Part shown: positions 25,901 through 39,900 of the stretch, piece after piece | How the letters are laid out: each line of letters begins with the position of its first letter | Position numbering within the stretch: position 1 is the stretch's first letter | NCBI RefSeq assembly: GCF_019649055.1 | Contig: NW_026570232.1 | Coordinates: 434,001-498,000, forward strand | Direction: 5' to 3' | Origin: Paramacrobiotus metropolitanus | Lineage: Eukaryota; Tardigrada; Eutardigrada; Parachela; Macrobiotidae | DNA length: 64,000 nucleotides | Translations under genes and position numbers: made by a program | Notes under the pieces: generated by a model | What the model saw: the letters and a program-made list of their open reading frames with translations, nothing else | What the model was told of the DNA's origin: nothing | Databases searched by the model: none

Positions 25901-28900
25901 TATTCTTACGGCTAGCATTTTCTAAATCGTGGCATATTATGCCGATACCAAAACAAAAGAATTACTCTTGAAGGGAACTCAGAAAAGTCATGTAAAAAAC
26001 AATAAAATGCATTGCAGATCTTACCCGTTAGTCTCAAAAATGCGATACACATAATATATATACTACATACAAGAATTACAGATGAATAATTTAATTTTAC
26101 CGTTAACAATGGCAAATTAGTGTATTAACTTTGTCTCTACCAACTACCATTTACCACGGTCCCCATACCATTCGGTATTAACGGTAACATTTTCTGTAAC
26201 AAGCCGGTTAATTTCACTATGAGCTATAACTTAGTAATCCTATTTTCTAACTAATGCTCTTTTTTTATGCAGTCGAGACGAGAAAGAAGATGCACAAAAG
26301 GGCCAAGCACAGAGCCACTGAAATCGCTCTTCTTCTGGCCGATAATCAATTGTGTCTTATCTGTCATTACGGCTACTTAAATCGTATATGGACTCGATTA
26401 CGGACTGATCGTACGCTAAATTAAGGATTTGGAATAGATAACATCTGTAAATAACAAAGTCAAAACAATGCGTTCAAAAAGGATTTTTTCATTGCTGAAA
26501 GTTACCACTGGTGAGGAGCTACAATAATACATGGCAGAAATACAATATTTGAAAACTTTTCTAAAGCGGTACATTTTCTAAAGCGGTACACAGGCTGCAC
26601 TTCGCATCAATATACGCGGTAATGTACGTATCTGCAAAAATTTCCGTTGCTCACGAGTTAATGCACCCAAGCAAGTAAAATTTAATCACCAAAATAAGCC
26701 ACAATACGAGAATTATTTCACCCCGTCGAAATAATTATTCGTTTTTTAGAGATGCGTTTAAGCTGAACATAATCTACACAAGAGATCAGGCGATAAGGTA
26801 GCAAATTGAAGAGCGGATTTAATGGCGGTTAATTACCACAACTCTGCTTACAGGCATAATAACTTCCGTTGAATGTATGCATCCAAGGAAATGTCTTATT
26901 CATGCACTCTACCATTTACTGCACTTACTGTTAGCGTTGCTGCGATCCTGGACAATATAGCGCTGATATTCCCCTTCCGGTATTCGAAGGTCGGAAAGCC
27001 GATAAAATCCTTTGACGCTCACATACAGACAGCCGTCACGTTTATGCTACAACAAAATGCCAAATGACATTATGACTTGATAATATTGCAGCCCATATAT
27101 TATTGCACTATTATCTCCCAAAGCTTTCTCCTAGCATCACTGGCTGCGGTCGGCTAGTATGACCGTTAAATAATTTTATAGACGGATTGTCAAGACTTCC
27201 TTCGGCGTGTAATGCAAGAAGTTAAAACTAGTTTGCAGCGGCATTAGTGGGCTGTACCTAGCGGCATTGCGTGTGCGATTCGGCAGTTCTAATATTGTAC
27301 AGTAAAATAATAACATACAACACGGCTACCGTACCAATGCTCTTTCTCTTTCATTTTAAATGCTCACTCGATCGGCTTGAAACTCACCATGAAAATGCCA
27401 AGGATAGTAATCTAGACTGGTTTTCCGATCATCATCAATAATTGACATCTACGTCTGAGTACTCGAAATGCACTATATCTACTTCACACATAGTATGTGA
27501 AGCGCCGAAGACCAAAGATTCGGCAATCGCCGATTCGCCACTGCTGGAAGTATAACTGTTAACAAGTGCGTTCAATATGCTTCTTGGCATCTGTACGATC
27601 GGCAGGCGGCAATATACGGATGTACTATTATTCTAATATTTCCATGTCATTTATATTTTCACTATTTTGTACGCTACTGTTTCGTAAAACAACTGCTGTA
27701 TAGTTAAAACTTAGAACTGTCGAATCAAAATATGCACAGGTTATTATTGTAAACCAATATTTCCGTAATTAATCAAGAATTTCGTTTATAAAAGCATACT
27801 TAATGAATTCGCCATTATTATCACATCGAATCCTCCATGTAAATTAAACTTTCTGTCCTAACATGAGCGTATTGCAGAATGTATTGCAAGACAAGCATTC
27901 TGTCGTTCAATCATTTATATTAAAGCATAAGCAGTAAGCAGTAAGCACCGTAATTCACTCCAAGCTTAAGTAGTATTCGTAATTACAAAGGGTCAAATTT
28001 TGAAAATTACCAGTGATGCCTTTTCACTTTTATATACGTAATTTGAATGGCCATTAGTGAAATGCCGCAGTGGCATCCATTCTTCAGTAGCGCAGCCACT
28101 TTTTATGCACGCAAAAAGCCGTTCGTGTCAAACAGTGCAGCTTTGATAATCTGTGACTAAAATGTCAGCCCCTCCGTTGTAGTGTGCACGATGTATGATA
28201 ACAAAAACCAACGTTCAAGAGGCGCCAAATGTGTAAGTAATTATACCCCAGCAAATTACTACTACAATTCTTTATTTACATATTCCCAACAAAACTATAT
28301 ATTGCGCCACAGATCGTGCTGAATATCGGGCACATTGTTATATCGTAGATGCAATACTTATACGACTAGCCGGTAGGCAGTATCAATTCCCAAAAATACA
28401 TAATACGTACGATTTGATACATATCTATCAAATTAATGCATCGGCAGATAGCCCAAGCAGTATTCTTTTAATTTTGTTAGCACAATTGCATATACGTACC
28501 GCTATGAAAGACAACATGAGCCTAAATAAACACTCTTAAACTGCTGATACATTGTCCGGATGTTCAGCAGTTCAAGTAATTACTGTACTTCTCTTTATCA
28601 TTGTAAAATAACTAACAACAGTTTACTGGCTATTTCCATTTTTCCAGTGTTTCACAAAAACGTTTTTTGAGTGCGCAAGATCATAATGTCGATCGCTGAT
28701 GTTGTTTGTTGCGGCTGGGGAGATCAATTAGCAGTTGAAGTCGTCAAGTGAAACCGTAAAGGCGATATATGAACATTATGGCTGTGCGCTGGAAATGTTG
28801 GAAATAAATAGCTTTTTACGTGCTTCTATGGCTATATCACGTTGCACTTTAATCACTCGTAGCTAACTTATGAATGGCACAATACGAATGTGATTTACAT

Positions 28901-31900
28901 ATGTACACAATGGAGCATACAAAGTCGCCCCCTCCGGCTGTTAGGTTCATCTGGATGCACTTCAACCCGGCAATTCACTGTTTTCTTGTTCATCTCTCGG
29001 CATGGTCTCGATCAGATTTCCCGCATGGATGATCAAGAGATACAAGCGCAGCCACAACTGTTATTGAAGATTGTCATATAAAATTGTGTTTGAACCGATA
29101 GACGGAAGAGAACAACTCAAAACCCTTTCTTTAAACGGATCGGAACTGCTAACCATTAATGCTTTTCACTGCGGAAATCTTTGACACCCCAGACTTCCAC
29201 AAGGAACGCTTTACCCAAATTATTACAAATAACAGCCTGATGCCAATCTCGGCATGCCTCTAATGGCTAATATGATAATTGTGTATTATTCTTCGTTTTA
29301 AAGGATGGATTCTATCCAAGAGCCAGAGCTACTAAATGAGTTGGAACGGCTGGGCTTGATAAAACGTTATACATGTTTTTATGGTCATGCAATTATTTAG
29401 CCGCCACCGTAATTGTTGTCTTAATGTTCATTAATTTCATAACGAAATATCTGTAACTAACTGATGATTGTGCAATTTTGATGAAACACTTAATCTTTTT
29501 CAAAATTTTTTAAATATTTAGTCAACACTGTTGACTCAACACGACAGTACTGGATATTCTGTGCTTACGTACTCGTAATTTAAAGATTTCGCGTTATTAT
29601 TACTAGAACGACGTATTATTTCGCCAGACACGTACCAGTATTCCATTTCACCACAAGGAATTTTCTTAATGAGCGTATCAGAAGTAGCGAATACAGAATG
29701 CAGATAGTGTGAGCAGTGCATTAAATTATTAATTACGGGAGCATGAATACATAGACGTACAATGCATATACGAAAAACGTTAGCGCAACACCACTGCAAT
29801 AGCAAGGTTAAAAGCAACTGCTAATCCAGCCGACCATATCTGCCAATTACCATCGGTGGGGGATATACTGTACTGAGCGGCATATCTCCCCTGATTGAGA
29901 GCTGTCCAGTGGATGCAAATGCAAAATTACAAACACATCCTACAAGTGATTGTACTGGCCTAGTTGAGCGTCAGATCTGCTCTAACATTAATCTGGCACC
30001 CCTTCCGTCGGCAAATAACTCATCAATATCGTTTAAAGTCAGAGTACGGACTGTACCAGACACCCACGGTATAACAAAGAAATACTGGTGAATCGGTAAA
30101 ATAATATTGATCAGGCAGCCACAATGAAGTATTTTAATGTTTGATGCATACAAAACAAGATATTCCCCCTTTGATGATGTGCCTCTCTTCTCATTTCTTA
30201 AGTTTCTTATGCTTACAAGTCTTACCTGGAAGTACGGAAGTATCGGTAAATCCGATATCTTATTCAGTTCTCCATAATTTTCTGAGTTTTATGAAATGCT
30301 TAAAAGTAGGTTCTGTTGAAGTGAAAATTCGAAGTGTTCAGTAGCTGAACTACTAAAACTGCATTATTCGTATGTAAAAATTACTTCGAATGCGGAGAAG
30401 GCCACAAGGTTATTGTAAAGCGAAATTATAACGCTGCCATAGCATGTTTAGAATAAAGCAAAATCCATGGCTTTGCCAATCGACAAACACGGTCGACCGG
30501 CTGCGGTGTAGCACCATTTTAATTCTGCAGTTTGCACATGAGTTGGCGCTGTATTTGTATTAGTCTTTTCAATCTTTTGTACAGTGCTCGTAATGCATAT
30601 GAAGATACGAAAGTACACCGTACCGCCCGCACGGTACGTCTCGCTCATTGTCAGTAGCGCACACCACAGACTTTGTTACACAGAATTTATGCTGTACTGC
30701 GTTATCCTGTCCCTATCCATACTTCCGCCTGCGTACTTCTTTATGCAACAAAGTTTTGCCGATTACCGGCAAAACACTGATACGTCATCGATAATGGTGA
30801 TTTTAGTACGTACTCGAAACAAAAATTTATGAGCATTCTACGAACATTCAACTCCATCCAAACGCAAAAAGTGCCAAAAACTAAGGAATTTCTTATACAT
30901 ACTAGGACTGCATAAATTTGCGATTATTTCTTATAAGTACATTGCGATAATAGTAAGTACAGTACGCTATGTAACTACAAACTATCTATCTATATATAAT
31001 ATAAGCTATGCCAACACACACAAATAACAAAAAAGTTCCACCCAGAAAATCAACGGCAAATTAATCGTAGTACGTGCAAATGATAGAGTAGTGACCGATT
31101 CATAAGCTGCACTGTCCTGAAGAAGTAAACACGAAATATCGAATATATCAGAAATGACATTCAGCATTTGTGCAGCACTGCTATTAGTTTTTTCTTGTGG
31201 AGTTTTCGTAATAGTACTTGCTTAGCAACCATCAAGTATGCTAAATTCATCTTGTATAGTACGCCGCAGACACGAACGGTTTTGCATCGACTGTCTAGAA
31301 AGGTCAACGACTACGTGTATGACTGTCAATAAATCCGGCGCTAATCGATACGGTGCCATTGAGGCGCAACACCATGGTATCATAGATTTGCGGTAGCAGT
31401 GTGGTTATTAACGTTTTCCGCTCAGGAGGCAGTACGTCTTTTAGCGTTAAATATCTCTCGACTTGCTTTCAGATCACTTAACTGCCTTACCGGCAAATTA
31501 ATGATGTCTCAACCAACTAGATTAGTTAACTTCTTTTTACTCGCTGTAGATTCGATATATACCAAATCACCTTCTGTGGGAGAAATCAGAGGCTTGTTGA
31601 GTGCTTTGTTAGCTATAGCGGATCGATAAGCCATGTAAGGGTTACAGCGAATCGTTTTTAAGAGCTAAGAGACACCGTGTTTAGTTAAACATAACATAAT
31701 AATTATCGCGCTCCAGGGTGCTCTCAGTCGTACGATTGTTTTACACCATTCTTTAATAAAGCAGTTAAGTTATTATGCTAAATATTCAATGATATTGCCG
31801 GTATGTTGAATTTTTTGTGACTACTGCATATTCTCAATAATGATCTCAGCTAGTAAGTCAAATTCAATATGCGCCGTCGTTGCACAGCCATGTAAAATTG

Positions 31901-34900
31901 CAGATGCAATCATTTGGTAAGATCTCTAGAAAGTTTTAATAAACACAGTTTCCTGCAGATGTCTGTAATCTGCATGCAGGGATGATCGAATTTCTCAACA
32001 GATCTACAGCAGCAAATCTTGATGCTTTATAAAATTTTGTACAGTGCTTTCACCAAGGTACGATACGTATAGTGAGATATATATAGGTAGTACAAATAAA
32101 TTACAAGGATTTACAATTTTACATTGTTATGCAAAAGTGCAGTTTTTTCGAATGTTTTCAAAATCTTTAGGTGAAGGCTTTATGATCAGAGCTTAGAAGT
32201 AACCTACTCTTACAAATGTGCGACTGCTTACACCGACAAACTGGATTTATTCTCAAAATATGGAACAATCATGCCCATCTAATGATATTTCCGCAACAAC
32301 TACTTCAATCACGTTCGGTCGTATTCAAGTGTCACAACTGTCATGACATCGCAGCTGGTTATGTTTGCTCTATCCTTCACAATTCCAAGCCAGCTTAAAG
32401 CGCAATAAAAATATGATAAATTTAATTTTCTGCGCTTAAACGCTGCATGCTATCCATCCGCGGCAATGCAGTGACGTGTAATTACCTTCTGCTTAAGCCA
32501 TGAGAGCATTTAACACTTAATGTAACTATCGGATCGGTAGGTAAATAGTCAATACCGCAGCTTGCGGAATTAAAGTGAAAAAATTATTAAACACAAACAC
32601 CACCATCTACAATACAATCTTTTCTTTCTCAAGTTAACTTGTTAAGTTGTCTCACTTACCCGAAAAAACTCTTGTATCGTGCAAATATTGAACGGTTCAA
32701 AATGGTCTCTTCGACAAGAGCTTTCCAGATAAGCTGAATCTGTAAACAGAAATACATTCCATAATTAGTGTTATCACAGTATTACCAGATATTACATTAA
32801 ACGTGCAATTTTCATATCCTACAATCTAAAGATATCAAACACGATTATAATATTCGACAGCAGCCAATACTACGTATGTATATCGAGATATCTTACTCAC
32901 AAACTAATATTCAAGTTTCATTAGTTTTGAAAGAATCTGATAGCGTACTGATATCCAGTTAGATCCTATTCAATTGAAGATTGCAGGTATCAGGAACGAC
33001 ATTACTCTATATACAGACTACAGAGTGCAGAGTCGGCAGTAACCGCGTTGAAGTTAGCAACGAGAAACAGTTCCCTTTTTCGCCGCTTCCAGGTCGTACC
33101 CTCGTGTGCCGGTACATGCAATACTCGTACATAAAAAAGCTAGTCATAGATTACGACCTAAATTGCCTCTACGTGAGATGCAAAGTGAAACAAATCGACA
33201 ATTACATTCTGACACCTTCGTTGTTCCCAGTTACCACACCCTTTAATCTGGATCTGTTTTCAGATCGCGCTAAATCGGAACTTTTTATCAGAATACAACG
33301 GATTCGTTCATATTAAACACGGTTACTTCGCAGTGGCGCGTGCACAGAAAATCCAGTTTTGTAACAAGATAATAATTTTTTGTGTTCGTTGTAAGTCTTC
33401 ATAAGAACAAACGAATAAATATGAATCGGAGAACGATAAAGCTAGCCGGTCACTCCAAAAGGAGTTTTCGTTTAATTAACCATTAATTTTAATTAATCAT
33501 TTTTTAATTAATCATTAATTTTACTTACTTTATGGTTCGATTTCCTTCGCAAAGGGAATTTATAACAACGCATTGCATAGCGCTTTGCGAAAAATTAAAC
33601 CCGATATTGCCAATAGGCTTACACATAACAGGGCCCATGAAAAAGTTGAATTTCTGTTTCTTCATTTGTGCAGTATACCGTAATTGAGCATTGTTCATAA
33701 ATGCCGACACCATGTCAATTAGTAATCAGGTTCAAAAAGCCAACAGTCAGTCATGGTTCAGGTGGCCCCATCAGGTTGTTAATTCACGCCTGACTGCCAC
33801 CTAAGCTGAAAATCGATCGCAAGGCATCCGACAAAATTTCATTTTGCACGAATACGCATCAAACTAAGGGCACGATTAGATTAGCATCATCGGTACCGTA
33901 ACCGGCGTAGTGTACCAGTTTTTATATCTCTGGGTACTGTATATTTCCTGCCTTTCTGTAATAACGCTGTGTATATTCAATAGAACTTCAGCGTGTGCAA
34001 ATGTTACAGATTTGACAGCGTAAGGAATATGCAGCAGAAAGACACCGTATCAGAGGGCGAAGCATTAGCGCGGCGTCCCGCTTCATCTGCTTGTAATCAA
34101 GTACGGTGAATACTAAACAGTCTGTTCACGCATTTTAACAAGAATTATCGCTTTTAAGGCAATTTTAAAGCGACAATGTTTATTGGCTTCAAGCATAACA
34201 GGCTTGGTCCATGACTTGATCAACATTACGATATTTTAATATCGGAATGGTTTGACAGTTCAGTGCAGCCTAAAGTTTGAAAACCGCATTATACCGCATG
34301 TAGATGTTGCCGGAGACCAGTGCAAAAAATAAGTATTAAGTTATCCAAATTATTAACAGATATTTTAAAAATCAGCCTTTAATTCGAGTTGTTAAGTAGT
34401 ATGATTCTATGCAACAAATATCAGACTCAACATTGATGTTTACTATATACTTAAGTACATGCGCAATACATCGAAGTTGATCGAACGACATAAGCTTTTT
34501 TATCATTTTAAATAAGTGCTGTTTTATTAAAAATTAATTTTTGGTTGGATACTAGGTTTTGATTGCTTAGCTAGCAAAATGCAAACACGTTGTTCAACTG
34601 GCGCATTAAACTTGCTGAGTGGCGTACATAAACCCACCGATTCCACACTCTACACTCCACAGTATGTTGGCTAGTGCCGCTGCTTCTACGGTAATATCTG
34701 CTGCGCATACTCTGTGTTTCCTATCTCGCACAGCCGCACTGTCAATAAATCCATAATGACCATGGAACAAAGCAGCGACCACAAGCTCGCGTTCCTTCAT
34801 CACACACCAGCAGAATCGTGCCAGTCATCTATATATCAGATTGATCTGCCTGAACTGGCTCCCAGGCGCAACTACACAGAATTCAAATGAATAAGTATAG

Positions 34901-36938
34901 AAGTATATCTTTGTGCATAATTGCGCCCATCTACTCTCTACCGGCAGGCGCGCATTCACTTCTTGATCGACACGAAACGCGTTAATGATAATCGAATTTT
35001 AAAAAATCCCAAAGTAATAAGGCATCTTTACCCTCTTGATTATCGACACTCAAGTGGAGCAGCCACAGAAATTGTTTATTAATCGATAATTCGATATCAA
35101 CCACATCATTAATCAATAAATTGCCTGGACTTGCAAAAACATCATTGTACGCGCACAGAAAAGGGAAGCCTGTAAAACTCACTTAATGCATTTAGATGAA
35201 GACTGGCAATGACGTGATATTTAAGATGTTTTGTTATGGAAACATCTTATAAAAACTGTATCAGACAAGAGCTCTTTTGATACGAGAGCGCATTTCCGTT
35301 TCGGTGATCAGTCAATATTACTTATGCATAAGTATATCGAAGCATACAGTAATGTGCATATTGCCCACTGACAAAAAAGAATGCGCTTAATGGAACGAGC
35401 ACAGTACTACTTAAATATGCGTATAAATAAAACAAGTACAAATAATACCTAATTTTTCAAAACTACGCCATGTAAGCAATCATATTTTACAACGTTTATT
35501 TGGACTTTTATCATGAGAGATTGCATGCAATTTTATGGAGTGTGTGTCTCTTCACAAATACGTTTTAATCCAGCAGACAGTCACTATTTGCTAATCAAAA
35601 TTAGCAGCTTGTACCCAAATCAGAATCCATCTATGGATCAGTATTTATGGATTAATGGCCAAGTCCTACTTTAGCATCCATCAAAGATGCAGTTGGTAAA
35701 AAATTAGCAAATTCAACATGGAGGTAGCTCATAATCAATGTCGTCATTCAGTTTACAGTATCGAAGCACCCAGATATCAGCTACGTTGCTTCAGTACTAT
35801 TAACCTGATAATAACAGTCATTTCGCGCTGCGGTGCAGCCGAAGTGCCGTTGATATTTATTTAAACTGCTTCCTGTACTTTATGTCTATGTACATGTGTT
35901 ACATATAATATAACCGCTATGAAACTGGCTGGCGCCGCAAGAATTCAAGCTCAACAAACGATAGTTTAAGTCACGCATGAATCGTTCCAACAGATTCATT
36001 TATGATGCCGGGTAATTATAGCCCATGCATACAACAGAAAAATGCACATTTTAAGGATTATTCTGTCGGTCTAAATTTCCTCATATACCACAAACAGTCA
36101 TTTTGATAAATGTTTCAGAAAATTCAACATTTCAAGAAAGTACTTAATAAATATTTGATAAAACCGTTTAAAGGCAAAAAATCATTCAATAAACATTTTA
36201 GCGCAATAATCTCAAGCTTGCCTGTAAACACTGTAAACTACCGTTAAGTCTTACTGTTACTGTAGCTGAGAAATTAAATTGTAGCGCTACAATTTAATAC
36301 CGTGGCAGAAACTGCCTGCCGAGCATTAAACAATAAATTCTACAGCTCATTTTCACTACAGCCCTTATTTTCATATATCCTTGTTAAACTGATATTGACA
36401 ATTATTTTTCGATAGCGTCATTGTTATCAGAATGCAACGTCGAATCAAATTTTCAATGAAGCAGATACGTACACAATATGCATTATGTCAAAAGCGAGCA
36501 CTCATTACAGGCTGACGATTCTGACCTATGCGCAGAATTAAATCGCGTTGATCAAAAAGGGAATCCATGGAAAATACTACAGTCCATTAGGATCAAGTTA
36601 CATGTACCAGTAGCTCGGCGTTGCTTACCTCCTGGCTTATATTTGACGCTGTTTGCGCAAACGTATTCAAAGTAAACTCCGTTGGCGTTCAGATAAACCA
36701 ATCCCAAATGGCGCTCTTTTTTGCCCACCATACACGATACCGGCTGAACTGTTGTGCCGGAAGGATAATTGTTTAACGTGCTGGTAAACTTTGTTTCCTT
36801 TTCCATATTATTGTTGTAACTATTCAGCGGCAGACTGCTGCATATTGATGCTGACGTCGTCGGCGTGCAAGCGGATGTAGAGGGTTTTAAAGACAGATCC
36901 ATATTACTCTTGACCAGTGATTTCATCTGAGTATGCAT
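10927..36938 (-). CDS. RERE: Atrophin/RERE transcriptional corepressor (BAH-ELM2-SANT-GATA zinc finger)
   Basis: Orthologue of vertebrate RERE and Drosophila Grunge, a nuclear corepressor that recruits histone-modifying enzymes. Fifteen exons: 36629-36938, 32660-32739, 29569-29664, 18469-18551, 16786-17176, 16564-16656, 16261-16341, 14824-15067, 14472-14692, 13875-14003, 12570-13315, 12254-12437, 11944-12191, 11221-11695, 10927-11076. They total 3531 nt (1176 residues) with every phase agreeing. BAH domain: YVCANSVKYKPGD, then FNICTIQEF, MEYWYVSGEI and SRELVAADG, ending ALRGLSEVRHF, each aligning with RERE. ELM2: FFYIFGYN, GEIRVGPKHQAKLPEL, INMYVNAARSVFA. SANT: FVKGVRKWDKNFFRIRKELLP and FYYQWKKTP. 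GATA-type finger: CSNCNATESKDWHP, CNDCRLFFKKYGEL. The hallmark NSCARTD motif lies in the 12254-12437 exon. The C-terminal part is Met/Pro/Gln-rich. The start at 36938 is tentative, since the frame is open to 36984. Confidence 0.93.
20594..20615. repeat. (AC)11 microsatellite
   Basis: A perfect AC dinucleotide run of 22 nt inside the long atrophin intron. Likely polymorphic in length; no function implied. Confidence 0.9.
23461..23552. repeat. Three-copy short direct repeat
   Basis: The 24-nt unit beginning ATTTATACCAGATTAAATGG and ending AAGT occurs at 23466-23489, 23501-23524 and 23529-23552. The first and third copies share the extra prefix TTAAG. The copies are identical, which suggests recent slippage or unequal exchange inside the atrophin intron. 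Confidence 0.85.
29665..32659 (-). other. 2.9-kb intron of the atrophin gene
   Basis: Between the second and third BAH exons. No gene seen. A minus-strand segment near 31.5 kb reads GDLVYIES after an AG acceptor, echoing the BAH sequence, but it soon meets a stop and has no matching donor. Confidence 0.5.
32740..36628 (-). other. 3.9-kb intron of the atrophin gene
   Basis: Between the first and second BAH exons. Minus-strand open frames at 34606-34803 and 34982-35182 have no domain-like features and no splice-phase support. A 26-nt perfect palindrome lies at 36273-36298. An AT-rich patch at about 33470-33525 has repeated TTAATTAATCATT-like words. Confidence 0.5.
36273..36298. repeat. 26-nt perfect palindrome
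   Basis: ATTAAATTGTAGC is followed directly by its reverse complement, with no spacer, centred on AGCGCT. It could be a dimeric factor site or just a short inverted duplication. It sits about 330 bp downstream (in gene direction) of the first BAH exon of the atrophin gene. Confidence 0.8.
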
Positions 36939-39900
36939 ACGAGATAATACGCTTTGCGATACGTGAATTTGTGCTATACGTTAAAACATAGCAGCAACTT
37001 TGTATTTAACGATTTTACCAGCGCACAGTTTTACCGTAGTGGTTTTACTGACAAGTGCACTGCAGCTGGTCATCTCATGGTCACTGCGGCAGGACCAACA
37101 GTTTATGCACAACACTCGCGGCTCAGTATGTGTGGATAATATTCACTGCCTACCGGATCCAGAAAATGAAGAGCAAGGCGGGGTTTAGGATGCATGTCCC
37201 AGTGGCCATATTATTATTATGACAGTGTCAGACTCGCGGAGAGAGAAAGGCACTGCAAAATTGAGCATAGTGTTATCAAATACAGCTCTATTCGGCTGCG
37301 GCCTGACTGGCCATAGACCGATATGTTTAGCCAGCTAACAGGAATCGTTATAGGCGGTTTATTCTGCGCTTGTATTGGCTTTAGCTGGCAGTTCAATAGT
37401 CCATGAGAGGAACTTTACATTCAACAGAGAAGCGCATTGAAGAATATAAAACGCAGCATGGATAATAAATCAAACGATCACCGAATTGCAACTGCAATTT
37501 TGCTTGGCTAGTTTTAGCATGTATAAAATCTTTAATTTTATTCATAGATCTGTACACCAAGCATCTCAGGTGTACCTGTTCAGAAAGGTCAATTTATAGC
37601 TAACCTAATATGTTTGGAAAACACCAAACGATTTCAATAAACTTTTTACGTATGGATACTGCTTCCATCTGATTAATTTAGACATACTGTACCTAGAAAA
37701 CGTCTTGTGGATTGGTGGGAATACGTTTCACATTTAAGGTGCTAACTGTAAAATCAAGTAGCTTGCTAATACATGCATACTCTTTCTTGGGCACTACCCG
37801 AGTAGGGTTATCCTAAATCAGAGTAAAAGGAACAAACTTGTAATATTGCACTGATCATTTTACAACTTATAACCGCGTCACTGTCTGCGTGCTCATTTAA
37901 CCAACTTTACAGTTCTTTGACTCTATAAGTTACTTTTATGACCTGTTAATGCTTAAACTAAAAATTTAAATGAGAATAATTTAAGTAGCATTATTCCGCT
38001 CACCTTTGTATCTTATCTGCAATCAAAGCTGCTTAGCATCAAAATTATATCTATTTAGAAGTATTGGCATTCGTATGTCCAATTCAGTGCAGACTGCAGA
38101 TTTTTAGGATATACAAGTAGATAGCATACTGTACAAATTAACAGAGAACTGTGATTAATGAGATATCGTCAGAAAGCGTCTACAATGTATTCGGCAACTT
38201 CCATACACATCCAACAAGGCAGTGTGATAGTTTTGTTTACCGTCCCGAGCTGTTAAATTAACCAGCCGAAGGCATGAATGAACCCGACCTAACGCTTGAA
38301 AGGGTGCTGCGAAAGGGTGGCATGACTGATAATAATAATAGAACGAAACTACGCCCACCGACATAAAGAATTGCCACAAAGGGCAGATTAGATATCTCAT
38401 AATGCATGTGAAGAGACTTTACATATGCACTGCGGATATCTGCATCAGATCGACTGATCAAACAATAATTACTAGAGCATAGCTTTGCGTAGTTCAGTCT
38501 TTACACTACTAAACAAAATGAACATATAATTCGAGTTACAAACAAGAAAATTAGAACTTATAAGCGTATGTATGGTGGAATATAAGCAAAAATAATTTTA
38601 AGTATAAGCAGAAATAATTATTTATTTGTAAAACCATCATTGCCAGTTAAAACTTATATCTGTCCGATAACGAGATCACTATGAGACCATTTACATTATT
38701 AAAATAATTAATTAATGTTAATGCAGTTATTACTTGGCAGCAGGATTTTGCAAGTATTACTAATTTACTAATTATGCACTGCGCTAAACGCACCACCGCT
38801 GTGAAGGAGTGATCCGCATCAGTTACAACCGGGAATGTAATTTTTATATGCAACGTTTTTTGCCGCTGCAGAAAATGAGATGTGGCATAGCATTATCGTG
38901 TATCGATTTTATTTTAACCGTACTCAGTCAGTCACGTACATCGGAGCCGCTTAATCTTTGAATAATATCGTATTTCCAATAGCGCTGACAGCGCCGGGCA
39001 CGATGCCGCTCTAATGGATATGGAAGAAGCCTGCATATTAATAACATAATTAGGACCATTAAGTCGCGAGATTGCCATCTTGCTCGTTTACTTGTCAGTT
39101 CAACATTAGCATGCTCTTTGTACTTGTGTATTATATGATCGTGAACCAACAGACTCGCGGATTATCAGCGCTTTCCGGAACATACGATCATATTAATTTT
39201 ATGCTAAATCTTCTCATCCGGTTAAAAACTAAACGATTTCCCATAATATTCCCGTCTCTATGCTTGCGACTGCAAATTCAACTTTAAACTTGGTTGGAAG
39301 TTGCCCGGAACCGGACTGGACTCACACTTGAAATTAATACGTTTGCAACATTATAGCAACACCACAAATTGTGGCATAATAGTTATTAAATTGTACATAA
39401 TTTTAGAAGTATTGATTAAACTAAAATGGCAAATTTCATGCAAAAAGTGCTACAAATAGAGTAGTGCTGTCTCAATGAGCGTAAACCAGTGCCAGTTGTA
39501 CCTATATTTTCTAAAATATAGGTACAACTAAATTCATCTAAATCTACATCTAAATTCTTGATTGTGCAGTGTAAGCCGTAGTGATACGAGTCATGACTGT
39601 AATGTCGCGATGTAAACATGAATAAAGATCAGGTTTTCTAAAATCAATTCATTTTGGGTGCAATACGGCCATTGATGAATTAATACGGCACGGTGGAAAG
39701 TTCACTCACGAACAGTAAAGTTTGGACTACGAGTACAAACACGTAAGTACTTCGACCGGTAATTTAAAGGTAAATTTATTTCAGATTTCGATTCGGCTGA
39801 AATCATATAAATAAACCTGCACTGATCACATTTTGTCATGGAAATTGGTTTGACTTGAGTTGTTACTAACTGATGAGAAAGCAAAGCTCTGCAGTTTGCA

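Larger units (their letters stand above)
18552..29568 (-). other. 11-kb intron of the atrophin gene
   Basis: Lies between the third and fourth BAH exons. Only short open frames occur, none with domain-like sequence or a matching splice phase. It contains an (AC)11 microsatellite, a three-copy 29-bp repeat near 23.5 kb, and many short lineage-typical octamers (TACTCGTA). Long first introns of developmental regulators often hold enhancers, but no specific element can be named from sequence alone. Confidence 0.6.
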
